A stretch of 64,000 bases of DNA, from contig CM035407.1 in assembly GCA_020310875.1 (NCBI GenBank), positions 203,455,627 to 203,519,626 on the forward strand, read 5' to 3'. The position numbers and the translations under genes are program-made. The stretch comes from Ceratopteris richardii (Eukaryota; Streptophyta; Polypodiopsida; Polypodiales; Pteridaceae). Below are positions 1 through 12,050 of this stretch, one piece after another (position 1 is the first letter of the stretch; each line of letters begins with the position of its first letter). A model generated the notes under the pieces. The model ran no database searches. It saw only the letters and a list, made by a program, of their open reading frames with translations, and was not told the DNA's origin.

Positions 1-1
1 C

Positions 2-445
2 AAGATGGCCATTGGAACTACTCTGTTTAACCTCGTTTATGTACAAAATGCGATCTTACCAATTGACCTTTTAGTACCTACTCTACGAGTAGCACAATAT
101 TATGAGTCGATAGGACATGAACTATCCAAGCAATTAGAGCGAATTGAGAAATTACACAAAACAAGACTACAAACAGTTGCGGGAATTTATGCAGCTAAAC
201 GAAGACAGAAAGCATATTATGATGCACATATCAAAGACAAAGGCTTAAAAGAAGGAGATTTAGTTCTGGTATATACATTGAAGCAACATGCCAAGAAACT
301 GCAAAAACGTGGATATGGACCATTATTGATCAATAGAATCTCAACAAGTGGAGTGGTAAATCTAGCCACATTAGACGGGGATATACTTCCTAGCTATATA
401 AGTGGGTGTCGAGTGAAATGCTATATGGAGCCATTAACAGGCTAG
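2..445 (+). pseudogene. pol: Gypsy element A: integrase C-terminal region, 5'-truncated
   Basis: This is the tail of a Ty3/gypsy integrase entering from the left edge. It reads through the segment that follows the catalytic core, then a basic KRRQKAYYD stretch and an RGYGPLLINRIS block that corresponds to the C-terminal DNA-binding fold of plant gypsy integrases. The same stretch occurs at 60870-61262 in element P, with most residues identical. The frame closes at a TAG at 443-445 where P has a CAA glutamine codon, so this stop is probably a CAG-to-TAG mutation and not the original end. The frame continues (with a second stop, TGA, near 571, where P has arginine CGG) into the protease-like domain at 602-1174. 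Assignment to the P family is secure. The catalytic core lies outside the window. Confidence 0.85.
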
Positions 446-601
446 ATGTTAGCACGACTCATAGGAGCACAAAATTGGAAAAAGGAAGAGGAGCAAATTA
501 GGGAAGAAGCACATCAGGAAGGCTTAGAGCGTATCAAGAGATGGAAGGAATGGATAAAGCAAAGGGATGAATGATATCTAAAGGGAGAGGAACCTATACC
601 T

Positions 602-1174
602 ATGGCCAACTACCAAGTTAATAAGGCCACTAATGAGAGCCTTAGTATCTCACGACCATACTTAAACCTAGGCATCGAAAACAAAGAGTATCAACTAGTA
701 GATGCGCCGATTGACTCAGGACTAGCTCTAAGCTATATAAGAATGACATTAATTACGCATCTCCAAACAACCATAAGTCCCACTAAAGCATGCATGATAG
801 GAGTTGGAGGCCAAGTTATAGAATGTGTTGGAGAAATCCTAGGGAATTCTACTATGGAGAAAAGGATTTTGCTATGCAAGGACGAAACCCTAATTGACAA
901 TCTGATCCTAGGGCAAGACTGGATTATTGAAAACAAAGTGAGCATTCATCTAACACAAGGATATATATCAACCAAAAAAGGACATAAGGAAATCTTTAGC
1001 TTACTGGAAGACAGGCCGTCTCACATTCATAAGGTCAGCAAATCTAAGGAAGGAAACTTAAAAAAGGAGATAGAAATTGAATCAATGAAGAGTATGTCAT
1101 GTTGGAAACAATGTCATATAAGTACATTGTCCATGGTCAAATGGTCAATATATCACAGTTTACATGTTGAGTAG
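602..1174 (+). pseudogene. Gypsy A: second, post-integrase retropepsin-like domain
   Basis: It lies in the same frame as the integrase tail, so it was the continuation of the polyprotein. Residues 38-46 hold a D-S-G motif (IDSGLALSY), followed by a flap-like IGVGGQVIECVG segment and then the NLILGQDWI block, the hydrophobic-hydrophobic-Gly signature that closes aspartic protease folds. The copy in element P (61434-61850) keeps the same three landmarks (DSGVGLS, IGIGGQIIQCIG, LIIGQDWI). Normal gypsy elements have one protease, upstream of the reverse transcriptase, so this is an additional domain. Activity is not shown: the residue after DSG is Leu or Val, where active retropepsins usually have Ala or Ser. 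The frame loses similarity to P by about 1130 and meets LTR sequence of another family near 1185. Confidence 0.7.
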
Positions 1175-1184
1175 CTATAGCTTT

Positions 1185-2444
1185 GGTAGTCTCTACAAGC
1201 AAACGGCACCAGGCCTCGTGGCTAGAACAAACTCCTCCTATCACAGTGATCCAGGTTCGATACCCATCGGTAGTGTTCGCGAAGAATGAGAAAGTTTTTA
1301 TTGTAATGTTCTTAGAAAAAAACAATGTAAAACGGACGGCGCGAGCCCCGATCACAGAGAGTTTTAGATGTATTCATAAAAGCTTCTAACGTGAGCTTTA
1401 TTGATGTGCTTTTGGAATACTTTTCAAGGGACAAACAATACTATATAACAAGAGCTTTGGCTCATTGTTGATTCATCCTACACCAATTGGCAACACCAAT
1501 TTTTGGTCCCTCATTAGAGGTGGTGCTCTAGCACACATGGGGCAGCCATGGTGCACTCTAGGAGCATGTTGAGGAGCAGCCATGGAGTACTTCTTAGAGA
1601 AGAGTGTGCTCACACTCTTGCTTATGGAGAGGACTTACCTATCAGTAGCTTGGTGGTGTGGATCAACCATCTATATAATGTATTTGAAGATTGTCTTCTA
1701 CATGAGAATATTGGGTTATTTCAAAGACATTGGATGGTGGTTAACATAAGATTTGCATCTTATGTTAAGAATTCAGGTACATGTTCTCTTTATGCACACA
1801 GGTACTACCATATCAAGAGGAGTCCTATTTGGCATAGGTACAAGAGAATCAGACATGTATGCTTTATGCATATTTGGATGAGGTGTTTGAGAAGGTATGT
1901 TCATATGAGTTTGAGGATTTTTTATAGCAAACGTGTTAGCATTCTTTGCTACTTTTGTAAGTATGTGATCTTTTCACACACATATCTGATTTAGGGTCTT
2001 CCATAGCCTAAGTTCAGATGAGATTTTACTGATTATCAGTTTTAGACTGATCCTTCCTCTTTCTGTCACTCATATTCACTCTTCTACAACCTATTAGGTC
2101 ACACATCTCATATATATTCAGATTTCTATCCATACATCTGAATATGTTTGTTACATTTGTACATTCACTCATCCATTTATTTCTATTCACATAGAGTGGT
2201 TGAGAGTTTTGACTCCCACTTTGTAATTTGACATTTGTATATATGATAGTGTGAGTAAGCAGTGGCTTACGTAACACTTTACACATGTTGTCTAATCTTT
2301 CTCCATCTTTGTCTCATCATTTGTATGATTAAATGTGGTATGTTCATGTTTTGTCAATATTGGAAGATTGCTGGATTCTATGTTGTAGATCCTGGACCTA
2401 TGAACCATGGACCTGTGGTATTGATTATGGGCCTACTAAATTTC
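1185..2444 (+). repeat. LTR of the non-coding G family, 5'-truncated, forward
   Basis: Read in reverse complement, this segment aligns through most of its length with the LTRs of element G (12051-14419), at moderate divergence. It keeps the landmarks in order: a tRNA-like box near 1205-1290 (GGTTCGATACC), a TATA box at 1442-1448, the repeated CTTCTACA and CATGG-rich transcribed part, and the end CCAACA at 2441-2448 (edges plus or minus a few bases). It is followed at once by a Met-tRNA primer site. Most of U3 is missing because the left side joins gypsy A. No ORF here looks real. Confidence 0.75.
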
Positions 2445-2450
2445 CAACAT

Positions 2451-2463
2451 TTGGTATCAGAGC
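2451..2463 (+). other. Primer-binding site (initiator Met-tRNA type)
   Basis: TGGTATCAGAGC directly follows the LTR end, separated by two T residues. It is the standard complement of the 3' end of plant initiator Met-tRNA and marks the start of the internal region of an LTR element. The expected internal region is missing: after the PBS the sequence turns back into an inverted LTR copy. Confidence 0.85.
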
Positions 2464-2464
2464 T

Positions 2465-2945
2465 ATACCAAATGTTGGAAATTTAGTAGGGCCATAACTA
2501 ATACCACAAGTCCATGGTTCCATAGGTCCAGGATCTACAACATAGAATCCAACAATCTTCCAATATTGACAAAACATGAACAGACCACATTTAATCATAC
2601 AAATGATGAGACAAAGATGGAGAAAGATTAGACAACATGTGTAAAGTGTTACGTAAGCCACTGCTTACTCACACTATCATATATACAAATGTCAAATTAC
2701 AATGTGCAATTCAAAAATCTCAACCACTCTATGTGAAGAGAAATAGATGGATGAGTGAATGTACAAATGTAACAAACATATTCAGATGTATGGACAGAAA
2801 TCTGAATATATATGAGATGTGTGACCTAATAGGTTGTAGAAGAGTGAATATGAGTGACAGAAAGAGGAAGGATCAGTCTAAAACTGATAATTAGCAAACC
2901 CTCATCTAAACTTAGGCTATGGAAGACCGTAAACCTAAGGAATGA
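2465..2945 (-). repeat. Inverted LTR copy forming a palindrome with 1985-2457
   Basis: Starting with ATACCAAATGTTGG, this arm is the reverse complement of the sequence to its left. Around the axis 2432-2457 and 2465-2490 pair perfectly over 26 bp, with a 7-nt spacer (CAGAGCT) that is the middle of the primer site. Outward the arms stay similar, with scattered differences, to about 1985 on the left and 2945 on the right. In its own orientation it matches the U5 side of the G-family LTR (12051-12480). Confidence 0.85.
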
Positions 2946-3206
2946 CTATAGGAGTATCCCAAAATGATGTACACATGGACCAAGGCTCCCTTGCACACAA
3001 TGATTGATACAAAATCTAGGAAGATTTGAAGACACATTCAAAGCAAGCAGGAGCATCTATCATCACCAAAGGTCCAAAACAAGTGGAGGCTCTTGTGCAA
3101 AGGTAACATATCATTTGTTCTCACATCTATCACAATCCAAGGAGGGATTAGAAGCCACTACATAGTCTCATACAAAATGGAAGACTATACTACTCATATT
3201 GAGAAG

Positions 3207-3620
3207 CTTGAAAAGATTAATTACTAACCTTGGAAGTTTAAAATCTCTAACTTCCTCATGAGAAAGGGTCTTCAGGGGTTGGTTAATGGCACTAAAGTGA
3301 AGCCATACATGGATCAAAAGAGAGCCATTAGGGAGTGGACACAAAGGGATAGGAGAGTGATCTTCATTCTATCTCAACACATAAAGAAGTCCATGATAGG
3401 TCAATTGAGAAGCTTGAAAAGAGTAATTACCAACCTTGGAAGTTTAGAATCTCTAAGTTCCTCATGATCAAGGGTCTTTGGGGGTTGGTTGCTGGCACTT
3501 AGGTGAAGACATACATGGATCAAAGGAGAACCATTAGAGATTGGGAAGAAATGGATATGAGAGTGATCTTCATTCTATCTAAACACATAAGGAATTCAAT
3601 GATAGCAGTGTTTAGAAAGG
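3207..3620 (+). pseudogene. gag: Copia C: gag N-terminal fragment, tandemly duplicated
   Basis: Two consecutive copies, starting near 3207 and 3403 (period about 196 bp), encode the N-terminal Gag segment of plant copia elements: IEKLEKxNYxPWKFxISxFLM followed by KGLxGLVxGT and a helical stretch ending in SMI. The second copy is frameshifted relative to the first and both have stops. The duplication belongs to this copy; functional copia Gag has the block once. Upstream, 2946-3200 is probably leader but holds no recognisable signal. Confidence 0.75.
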
Positions 3621-3663
3621 TTGTACTCTACCTCTACAAAGTCTAGGAAATTTTAATTGAAGA

Positions 3664-4850
3664 ATGAGCTCAAAAACCTTAGGAAGTCATAAATATCTAC
3701 AATCAATGAATGAATACCTCTACAATCAATCAATGAATAAAGAAAATGTAATATGGGTAGATCTTGATGAAGATGGATATGAAGTTGAAGACTTTGAAGA
3801 ACCTATGTTAGAAGGGGGAGTTAGATTAAAAGCAAAGATCAAGACACCAAGGTAACGAAGGTTTATCCCACCAAAGGGAGAAGAAGAAGGTCAACAACAG
3901 TAAAACATCCAATATCAAGTCTTTTGTATGATACTTATACTACTAGGCCTTATGCTTTCATCTCCAGGGTTATCAAAGTCCATGAACCTTCTACCTATGA
4001 AGAAGCCAAGGACACAAAGGAGTGGCAAGAAGCTATGGAAGAAGAGTACAAAACCCTTTAGGAAAAAAAGACTTGGATTATAGTTTTAATGCAAGAAGGG
4101 ATGAAGGTAATTGGGAACAAGTGAGCTATAAAGTGAAGAGAAATTCTAATGGTTGAGTTGCTAGGTACAAATAAAGGCTTGTGGCAAAGGGATTTACTCA
4201 ATCCAGCAGGATTGACTATGAGGAAACATGCAACCCGATTGCAAAGATGACCACTATTGGGGAGATCATTGGGGTTTCCACATCTAAGAGCTGGAAAATA
4301 TATCACTTGGACGTAAACAATGTTTTGTTTAATGGTGATTTGCAAGAAGCATTCGACACGACTCAACCATCAGGGTTTGAAGACCCTAAATATTAAAATT
4401 TTGTTTTTAAACTTAGAAAAGCATTGTATGGTTTAAAGCAAGATCCTAGGGAATGGAATCAAAGGCTTGTGGTGTATTTGTGGAGGTTTGGATACAAGGC
4501 AAGTGATGTAGATCCCTCTGTATACCTCAAGAGGGAAGGAGGACTAGTTTTGTACATATGCATATATGTGGGTGACTTGATCATAATAGTAAGCGATGAT
4601 GTACGGATCAAGTGGATCAAGGCCAAGCTTCATACTGAAATTCAAGATTTCAAATCTTGGAATGCTCAAATATTTTCTTGGAATTGAAGTTATTTATGTA
4701 GAAAATGGTGTTTACATAGATAGAAGGAAATACTTGCTAGATGTACTTTATAAGTATTGTATGAGAGGATGTAAGCCACTCACACAACCTATGGATCAAA
4801 ATGATAAGTTATATATAGGTGAAGGGAAACCTCTTGAAGAGATCTGACCA
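3664..4850 (+). pseudogene. pol: Copia C: integrase end and reverse transcriptase, degenerate
   Basis: Broken copia polyprotein in several frames. After an acidic segment (3755-3830) the sequence shows KGFTQ..IDYEETCNPIAKMTTI, then WKIYHLDVNNVLFNGDL, the catalytic block A region of copia reverse transcriptase, then a GLKQDPREWNQRL block and YICIYVGDLII. The last corresponds to the YVDD active site with the first Asp changed to Gly. A frame change near 4650 leads into LKYFLGIEV and the thumb. At least three stops and frameshifts are visible, so it is dead. Integrase catalytic residues are not recovered. Confidence 0.85.
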
Positions 4851-5490
4851 TATAGAAGCATAATTGGAAGCCTTAATCATGATACCATTACAAGACTTGA
4901 CTTGTGTTATTTGGTAGGATTTCTATCTTAATTTTTGAATTCCCCAGTTAATGTTCATATGAATGAAGCCAAGAGAATGCACACTATCAACCAAAAGTTG
5001 TACTACCCTTATGGAGACAGATTACAACCACAAGGCTTTAATGATGTTTATTGGGCTGGTTCAAAGCAGGATAGAAGGAGCACATCTAGATATTTCTTCA
5101 TGCTAGGTTAAAGAGTCATCTCATGGACGACCAAAAAGCAACATACAATTGCATTATCTTCTACCAAGTTGAGTATAGAGCCTTATGACTTGCCACATGT
5201 GAGATCATGTGGCTCAAAATCTCTTCAAAGACTTGGATGTGGACGTCAAAGAGTTCACCCTATTTGGAGATAACATATCAAGCATTCATCTAGCAAGCAA
5301 CCCTATGTTCCATGCAACAAGCAAGCACATAAAGTTTATTATCACTTCTTTAGAGAGAAGGTACTAGCAAAGGAATTGGACATCAAGTACATCAACACAA
5401 AGGAGAAAATAGTAGATATCAAGCCCAAATTCATGGATGCAATCAAGTTCGAGAAGTTCAAGATCAACCTCAACTTGAAGGAGGTCAATG
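4850..5490 (+). pseudogene. pol: Copia C: RNase H domain, degenerate
   Basis: Continuation of the copia polyprotein: a PYRSIIGSLN motif (the link from RT to RNase H), QDRRSTSRYFFMLG, VISWTTKKQHTIALSST and a final KVYYHFFREKVLAKELDIKYI block, in several frames with stops. The order and spacing match copia RNase H. The 3' LTR starts right after it at 5493. Confidence 0.8.
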
Positions 5491-5492
5491 GA

Positions 5493-5990
5493 TGTTGGAA
5501 GAGATGGATGGATACCTCAAGAGAATGATTTGGTACTACTAAGACCTGCTTTGTACCTACCCTATCAAACCTCAGAGTTTTGTTGTAGACCCTTTTAGCT
5601 TGCAAATGACACCAAAGAAGTACTATGTACTTTGGAGTTGATTCTTCATACAATTGAATCAAAACAGATTACCTCACAAATAGCTAGTCACTCAAAATTT
5701 GTTATTTGGGTACTCACACCTGTTGGATCTTTTGCTCAGTGCTCACAGTACACTAGAAATTGATAAAAATCCTTCTGAGGGAATCAAATTAGCTTCGATA
5801 GCTAATGATTACAAGTGGAATCATCTAATAACAAACTATGCATTGAGAAATCAATTTAGCATTCCAAGGCTTGCCCCGGACTTTTTAGGGGCTGAGCAGT
5901 AATTGAACATAGAGCACTTGGACACAGATTTCTCCCAAATGGCTCAATCAAAAAACTTTAAATTTTGGTAGCATAAAGTAGACTTTGAGT
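5493..5990 (+). repeat. Copia C 3' LTR
   Basis: It starts TGTTGGAAGAGATGG right after the polyprotein remnant and is clearly related along its whole length to 26378-26860, which carries the same blocks (ACTACTAA..CCTGCTTTGTACC, the antisense-like AATTAGCTTNNATAGCTAATGATT segment, CAAGTGGA). The 3' boundary is set only by where the two copies stop matching. Confidence 0.65.
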
Positions 5991-6049
5991 TGGTTCCCAA
6001 AAGCTATAGATCATGCAAAACGATGAAGAAATCACTGAGATATGGTCAT

Positions 6050-6554
6050 GCCAAGTTCACTATTTTGAGTAATCATAGCAGAGAAATAGATAGAGATGAT
6101 CAATGATGTAAATGTATTATAGAACATTGTTGTACAAGATAATTGGCAAAGAAATGATGCACAATGATAGTGATCTAAGTGATCTATGATGTCAGTCACT
6201 TAGTCTATACAAAAGATCAACAATGAGCTCAGAAAAGGGGCACTACAGCCATGAGATTACAAGCCTCCTTTTATAGGTGTTTGATTCTAAGTTTGAATTT
6301 TGAAATTCAAACTTGGCTCCATTTGAAAATTGATTCCTATGATTAAGGAATTATTTTCTCTTGAAAACTCGTAACTAATGTCTTTGCAAACTCCATGAAA
6401 TTTAGGCTTACAAGATTCTCTCAATGATTTATCCGTTTACAAGTGGTAACTAATCAAAAGAGTTACAAGCTATCATTCATATGATCCATCAAATGGTTGC
6501 ACATATCTTCTTCAATGCCTAGCCAAATGTGAAGGCTTGAAATTAGCACCAACA
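6050..6554 (-). repeat. Copia D 3' LTR with TATA box
   Basis: On the reverse strand the LTR starts TGTTGGTGC at 6554, immediately after a purine tract. A TATA box CTATAAAAGG lies at 6267-6276 on the same strand. The far end is uncertain because no second copy of this LTR is in the window. Confidence 0.6.
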
Positions 6555-6566
6555 GCTCCCCCTCAA
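6555..6566 (-). other. Polypurine tract of copia D
   Basis: TTGAGGGGGAGC on the reverse strand directly precedes the LTR start. This is the site where plus-strand synthesis is primed in copia elements, and it fixes the element's orientation. Confidence 0.75.
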
Positions 6567-6594
6567 GCCAAACATCTTGGCTTATATTGCTTCA

Positions 6595-7490
6595 TTAATC
6601 CTCTTGAATATCATGCAATCCAATCATACTTTTAAACCTACAAAGCTTAGTACCATCAAGTGCTTTGGTCAACAAATCTGCACATTGCATGTTTGTAGAT
6701 ACATATGCAAGCTGAATCTCTTTGCTCAATAGTTTTTCTCTAACATAATGATAGTTTACTTCTATATGCTTGGTTCTTTCATGATAAATAGGATTGGCTG
6801 CAAGATGCAAAAACGTGTGTTATCACCAAAGATCATATGTGAATGAGTATGAAGTCCCAAATTTAAGTAGCGCAATCTAATCCAAATGGCCTCTTGTGTA
6901 GCATTTGTTAATCCCCTGTATTCAGCCTCTGTTGAAGATAGAGCAACAGTTGGTTGCTTCTTGGAAGACCATGAGATGGGCTTATCACCTCGAAAAGAAA
7001 GATATCCAGAAGTACTCCTTTTGTCATCCTTACAACCTACCCAATCTTCATCTGATTATCACTTAATGTCCAAATCTGATGTGTATGAGAAGTAAAGACC
7101 TTGATTTTGAGTACCCTTGAGATACTTCAAAATCCTTTTAGCAGCTTCCAAGTGAGGTGCTCTAGGTTTATGCATCAATTGACTTAGAAAACTTACTCCA
7201 TAAGATAGATCAATCCTTGTTAATGTTGCATAGTTAAGACTTCCAACTATGCTTTGCTACCGTGCAATGTCTTCAAGCAAATCACCTTCATGAGCACTCA
7301 ATTTATGATTACCTCCATAGGGGTGCTAGCTACCTTTGCATTCTCCAAGTGGAACTTGTTCAACATGTCCTGCACAAATTTCCTTTGAGTGATATAAATT
7401 CCAGAGTTAGTGTAGACTAACTCAAGTCCAAGAAAGTACTTCACAAACCCTAGGTCACTAATTTTTAACTCTTGCATAGAAGATCAAAGG
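6595..7490 (-). pseudogene. pol: Copia D: RT C-terminus and RNase H, 5'-truncated
   Basis: Read from 7490 leftwards it gives SDLGFVKYFLGLEL, ITQRKFVQDMLNKFHLENAK (RT thumb), then after several stops GCKDDKRSTSGYLSF, ISWSSKKQPTVALSSTEAEY (RNase H) and TKHIEVNYHYVREKL..ADLLTKAL, the canonical copia C-terminus, ending close to the polypurine tract. Everything upstream of the RT thumb is missing: past 7490 the copia similarity stops abruptly. It belongs to a different copia family from C. One clean frame covers the last 71 codons. Confidence 0.85.
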
Positions 7491-7499
7491 TAAGAAGCA

Positions 7500-9340
7500 C
7501 CCATGCAAGACTAGTAAGACGGAGTAAGGAGTTTGATTCAAGAGGATCATGGGGTCAATAAAGCACAATGATAGTTGCTACAAGTGGTGGTGGCCATGCA
7601 ACTGCTCATGGAAGACAATCCTCCTCATTGGTTGACAAATGGAGACTAGGGGAACAAAAGAAAGGGAGTTAGTGGGAAGTTCAAACAACTAACCAAAGGA
7701 AAGAAAACCACATTCAGATAATTATCCAAAGGAATGGAAGCCTAGCATGATGATGACTCACAATTTGAGCCACCCAACGTAGAGAAAGATTACAAAGAAC
7801 TCACGAAGCAAGTTGTGACAATGGGATGGTTGCAAAGAAAACCTTATGGCTTGCAAAAGTTACTCATTGTGTTCAAGAACTTTATAAATATATGTGGATG
7901 GGGATATAAGAAGTTGTCTTTATTGATTCAAGAACTTTATAAATATATGTGGATGGGGATATAAAAAGTTGTCTTTACTGATTCAAGTTGTCTTTGCAAA
8001 AGTTACTCATTCAGGGAGCAGCTCCCATAGCCACACTAAAAGATGAGCCTTTACCACTAATGTATCTAGGCTCAAATTATATCACACTTACACAGATATC
8101 AGTATCACCTTGTGTATAGGTCATTTTAATTTTCCTTAAAATTTTGTAAAATGTTTTATGTTTTAGTGCATAATAAAATGCTCGTAGATCTCCCTTCTCT
8201 AGATCCTCAAGTGTAGCTGGGGATCTCCCTTTGTCTATTCATTTTTTATCCTTGAACTTTGTTTTGTCGCCTCCAGGATGGAGCAACTTTTGATAATGGG
8301 CACTATACAACTTATGTTGTGTCACAAAACTAAGGTGTCTAGAATTCAGCAAAAGAGCTTAAAGTTACTATTCAACTTTGGTGTTTTTGGTTTGGTATCT
8401 TGCAGTTTTCGTACCTCTAAGCCATCTTGGTGGCCAAGTGGTTTGGAGTCTCATAATAATTTTTGGGTTTTGGCATCTTGAAATTTTTGGTGATCCTTGT
8501 TTCGATGACCAACTGTGGCCCGATCGTCCTCAATTTTCCATTTCCTTTCTAACATCATCAATGGTCTAACAACCTCCATCACAATAGTTATGCCCATCCT
8601 TCATGTCATTAATGATCCCCCTCCACCTACAATGCCTTTGATAGGATGAGCCAGATATTCTCGCATCTTCTCCCATGAAAAAAGGATGGTCCCTAGAGCA
8701 GCAAGTTGTAACAATCATAGTATAGCATGGAGGCATGAAGAGTTTGCGAGCGGATGCACCTTGAGTGGTCAGAGCGGAGAGTATGAGTGTGCCATCATAA
8801 AACTGCATGGTGTTGGGGACTGATGAGGTGGGTGATGCTATGAAGCATTGATGTCATTGGTGATTGTTGAGGCAACCAGGCATGTATGGATGATAACATC
8901 TTTTTTGTTCTTTTTTCCTCATGGAGTTTTCAAGTCTATCCACTGCACTTCGAAGGCTTCTTGCTAGAAGAACATCCTACCCCAATGGCGTCAATCTTCC
9001 GTGTCTTGGGTGAGGCTTCAAGATACATGAAAAAGCTCTAGAGAAAATCATGAGGCTAGCATGGTCTAGTGCTTGAAGTGCCTCTCAAGTTGGGGGTGAG
9101 AAATTATCTATGTCTTTGCATTTAAGTCTCTCCTCTACAACTCCTTGTGTAAAAGAGATTTCTCAAGAAGTTGGCAACAAGGTAGCTTGAGTGCATTCGG
9201 CTATGCTCCACACTCTCTTCCTATATTCCAAGTTTGACCCATAATATATTTTCTTCTTTCATCTTCGATCTAGTTCTCTTAGTATCATTTGAATGCATTT
9301 TCTCATGTTCGAAGGGCATAACAAAAGTGTATAACCCAGT
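7500..9340. other. Unresolved, AT-rich stretch; one 55-bp tandem repeat
   Basis: No protein domain, LTR end or RNA gene was recognised on either strand. The one clear structure is a direct tandem repeat, 7872-7926 and 7927-7981, two 55-bp copies starting TTCAAGAACTTTATAAATA with a few differences, followed by a partial third start at 7982. The short open frames here have no recognisable family and are taken as chance. Confidence 0.5.
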
Positions 9341-10389
9341 TAAGTTGTAGTTTTAGTCTTGATTTCGAATCCTATGGCATAATTAGCTCTTGCACACCTT
9401 AGTTCCTTCACGATCAAAATCCATCAACCCTTGGCCAAGTACAAAAGAATCACATGAAATAGTATCAGGGGTCCATACAATTGCAAACCAAGTTGTATAG
9501 AAAGATATAAGATTATGAAGTAACTTCAAAGGATCTTTAGTAAAAGGTTCAAGTAATTCAATGAGAGTCTTACTTGAACTAGGTGGATTCAAAGATCTCT
9601 TTAAAAAATGCCACATAGATTTTTGAAGAGAGAACTTAGAAAGATCTCTTCAACCAAGGTTAGATGGGCTAAGTTAATCGAAGATAAAAGGACCCAACTA
9701 TCTCCACAACTAGAGGAATCCATCAATGACTCAATGCTATGCATTAGAATTGCATTCTAGTAGAAAAGGTTTTCAAGCAATTGTGAAAAGAAAAATAGGA
9801 TTAGCTTAATAATCAAGATAGGAAGCATGAATGTTTTTGAGTAAAGGGGAAACATAACAATCGACTAAAAGCCAATAGTTAGAGACATCGATGTCTCGTA
9901 CCAGATAAAATTTTGGTGGTTTGATGATAGTTTAATATAACTCAAAGAAGCATTTTTTAGAATCTAGTTCATTTCTCATAAATCTAGAGAAAATGTTCTC
10001 AAATCTTGAACTTGAATGGAACTGTAAAAGTCAAATGCTTTTAGTTGAGGTGAAGTTGGTGAGGATACATTTTTTCCACAACTCTTAATTGTGTTTCTTG
10101 GAGCTTCTCTAGGCTCTCTACTAAATCGAAAATCCCATGAATAGTCCAATCATATCCTTGTGCCACTCATAGAGTAAGTACTAGGAAATATATTGGCAGA
10201 ATGGCTTTTCAACCATTGACATGGTTGAATGGACTTGCATCTAAGGAATTATAGGCCACTCCAAAATCCCAAATTGCATGGTCAAACCTTGGATTAGAAG
10301 ATTGCATAGGGTTTTGTTAGATTTCAATAGATTTTCAATCACTTCATTGATGTAGAGATTCCCTTGTTTTCTCATCAAATACAAGAGGG

Positions 10390-12050
10390 CTTGGTGGTCT
10401 AAACAAAACTTGAACTTGTTATATGTAAGTTAATCTAAACGTTTTCATAGTATAGACCATAATTAGGCCTTCCATTTCAATTGTGGTATGATTCCTCTTG
10501 GCATTATTTAGATGATGACTAGCATATGCAATATGGAAGTCCATTTCTTAATTGACTAGTTGGGCTCGGATACATCCTATTTCATAGTTATTTAAACTCT
10601 AGTACTAGAGTATAGATGCTAAGATGAGGCATTGTTATAGCTCTTGAAAGATGTTTTTTCATTCCTCCATCTATTCAAAGTGATTGATGAGTGAATAGAG
10701 ATGTCTCGTAATTATTGCATACGTACAAAGGAACCGTCCATAATAACCATAGTGGCCCATGAATGCTTGGAACTCTTTCACATTCTTCCATGGTAAGTCT
10801 ACAATCACTTTGATCTTGGGTGTATCATAAAAATGCACCTCTATGGATTCACACATAGCTTATAAATTGTAAATCTATAAAAAATATGTCTGTGATCATG
10901 TATGTGTTGATTATGCACTCTAAGTGTGCACCTAGGTTGTCTACAAATACCTACAAGAATTCCCTAAGGAATTCTTTGAAATACATGAAACATGAGATAT
11001 TGAAAGGTAGTTGGAGCATTAGTCAAGCCAAAAGAAATGACTCTAAATGCAAAAATACTCCATTCTATTGTGAAAGAGGTTTTATGCTAGTCTTTGGGGG
11101 CAATGGATACTTGGTTGTACTTGTAAAATCCATCTAAAAAACTATAGACTTCTTACCATTTACTCTAAAAGATGCTTTTTTATTGGAAAATGATAACTAT
11201 CCCTATTGTAGCTTCATTGACCTTCTTGAGATTAGTACATACATGAAGTTTACGATCCTTTTTGGAAACTATCACAACAAGAGAAACCCATTTAGTGCAT
11301 TTAATTACATAGATAAAACCTACTTCCATGATTTTATCAATTTCCTCCTTGATTTTCTTTGAGTATGTTTCATTATAGGTGTAGGGTCTTCTTGACCAGC
11401 TTTCTAGTGCTCATTGTTGGAGTCCTCTAAAAGCATATATCTAGTCCCACACCTTTTTAAGCCCTTGTACGACCATGTGAATACATATCTATATTCTCTT
11501 TGAAGTTTTATTAGTTCAAAATCTTCTTCTTGCATAAGATCATTGGAAATATGAGCATGCACCATTTCCATGGTCAATAACTACTTTTTTAATAGACTCT
11601 TTTGTGTCATAGGATTTCCCTAGTGTGGATTCCCTCTAAGGCATCTATATGTTAATAACCCCTTCTTCGACAATACAGTTCTTAAAGTATTGAAAGACTT
11701 CAAACACTAAGTCCTTTTCATCCTTCTTTGTCTATACTTATTTTGACTTAGCTAGCTATAGTTGTAAGACTTCCTTACAGTATGTTATTGAGTCATGTGT
11801 CCTTTTGGAATCTAAAAGTCCAACCTTGGTCAAGTTGTCCGAATTCGATTCATCATGAGTGTTTAATACACAAGTAAGACCTCTACTTCCTTTTGTCAAA
11901 GTTCTTATCTCCTTTTTTCTTCTCAAGACCTCTTTGTTCTATCTGGGATCCTCATAAATGGATACCCTTGGAACTCCTTGGTCTATAATCTCTTCTCATC
12001 TTTCATCACTACATGTACGATGAAGTTATCATAACCTTGTTCATCTTGAC
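10390..12050 (-). pseudogene. pol: Gypsy F: PR-RT linker, reverse transcriptase, RNase H
   Basis: Strongly decayed Ty3/gypsy pol on the reverse strand, from the same lineage as K and P. From 11720 leftwards it shows the pre-RT linker (FEVFQYFK, KRES..SYDTKESIKK), REYRYVFTWSYKGLK, PYTYNETYSKKIKEEIDKI, VSLVVIVSKKDRKLHVC, EVYSFLDGFYKYNQVSIAPKD, FGLTNAPTTFQYLM, then after a damaged catalytic region NVKEFQAFMGHYGYYGRF, and RNase H remnants ending FKFCLDHQALLYLM. It needs many frame changes. The YVDD box is not intact. From 9340 to 10390 an expected integrase could not be recognised. Its protease half is at 18795-18960, across the inserted element G. Confidence 0.8.

Noticed and set aside
9383..9616. 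77-codon reverse frame as integrase of gypsy F
   Set aside because: It lies where the integrase should be, but no zinc module, catalytic block or C-terminal motif can be aligned.
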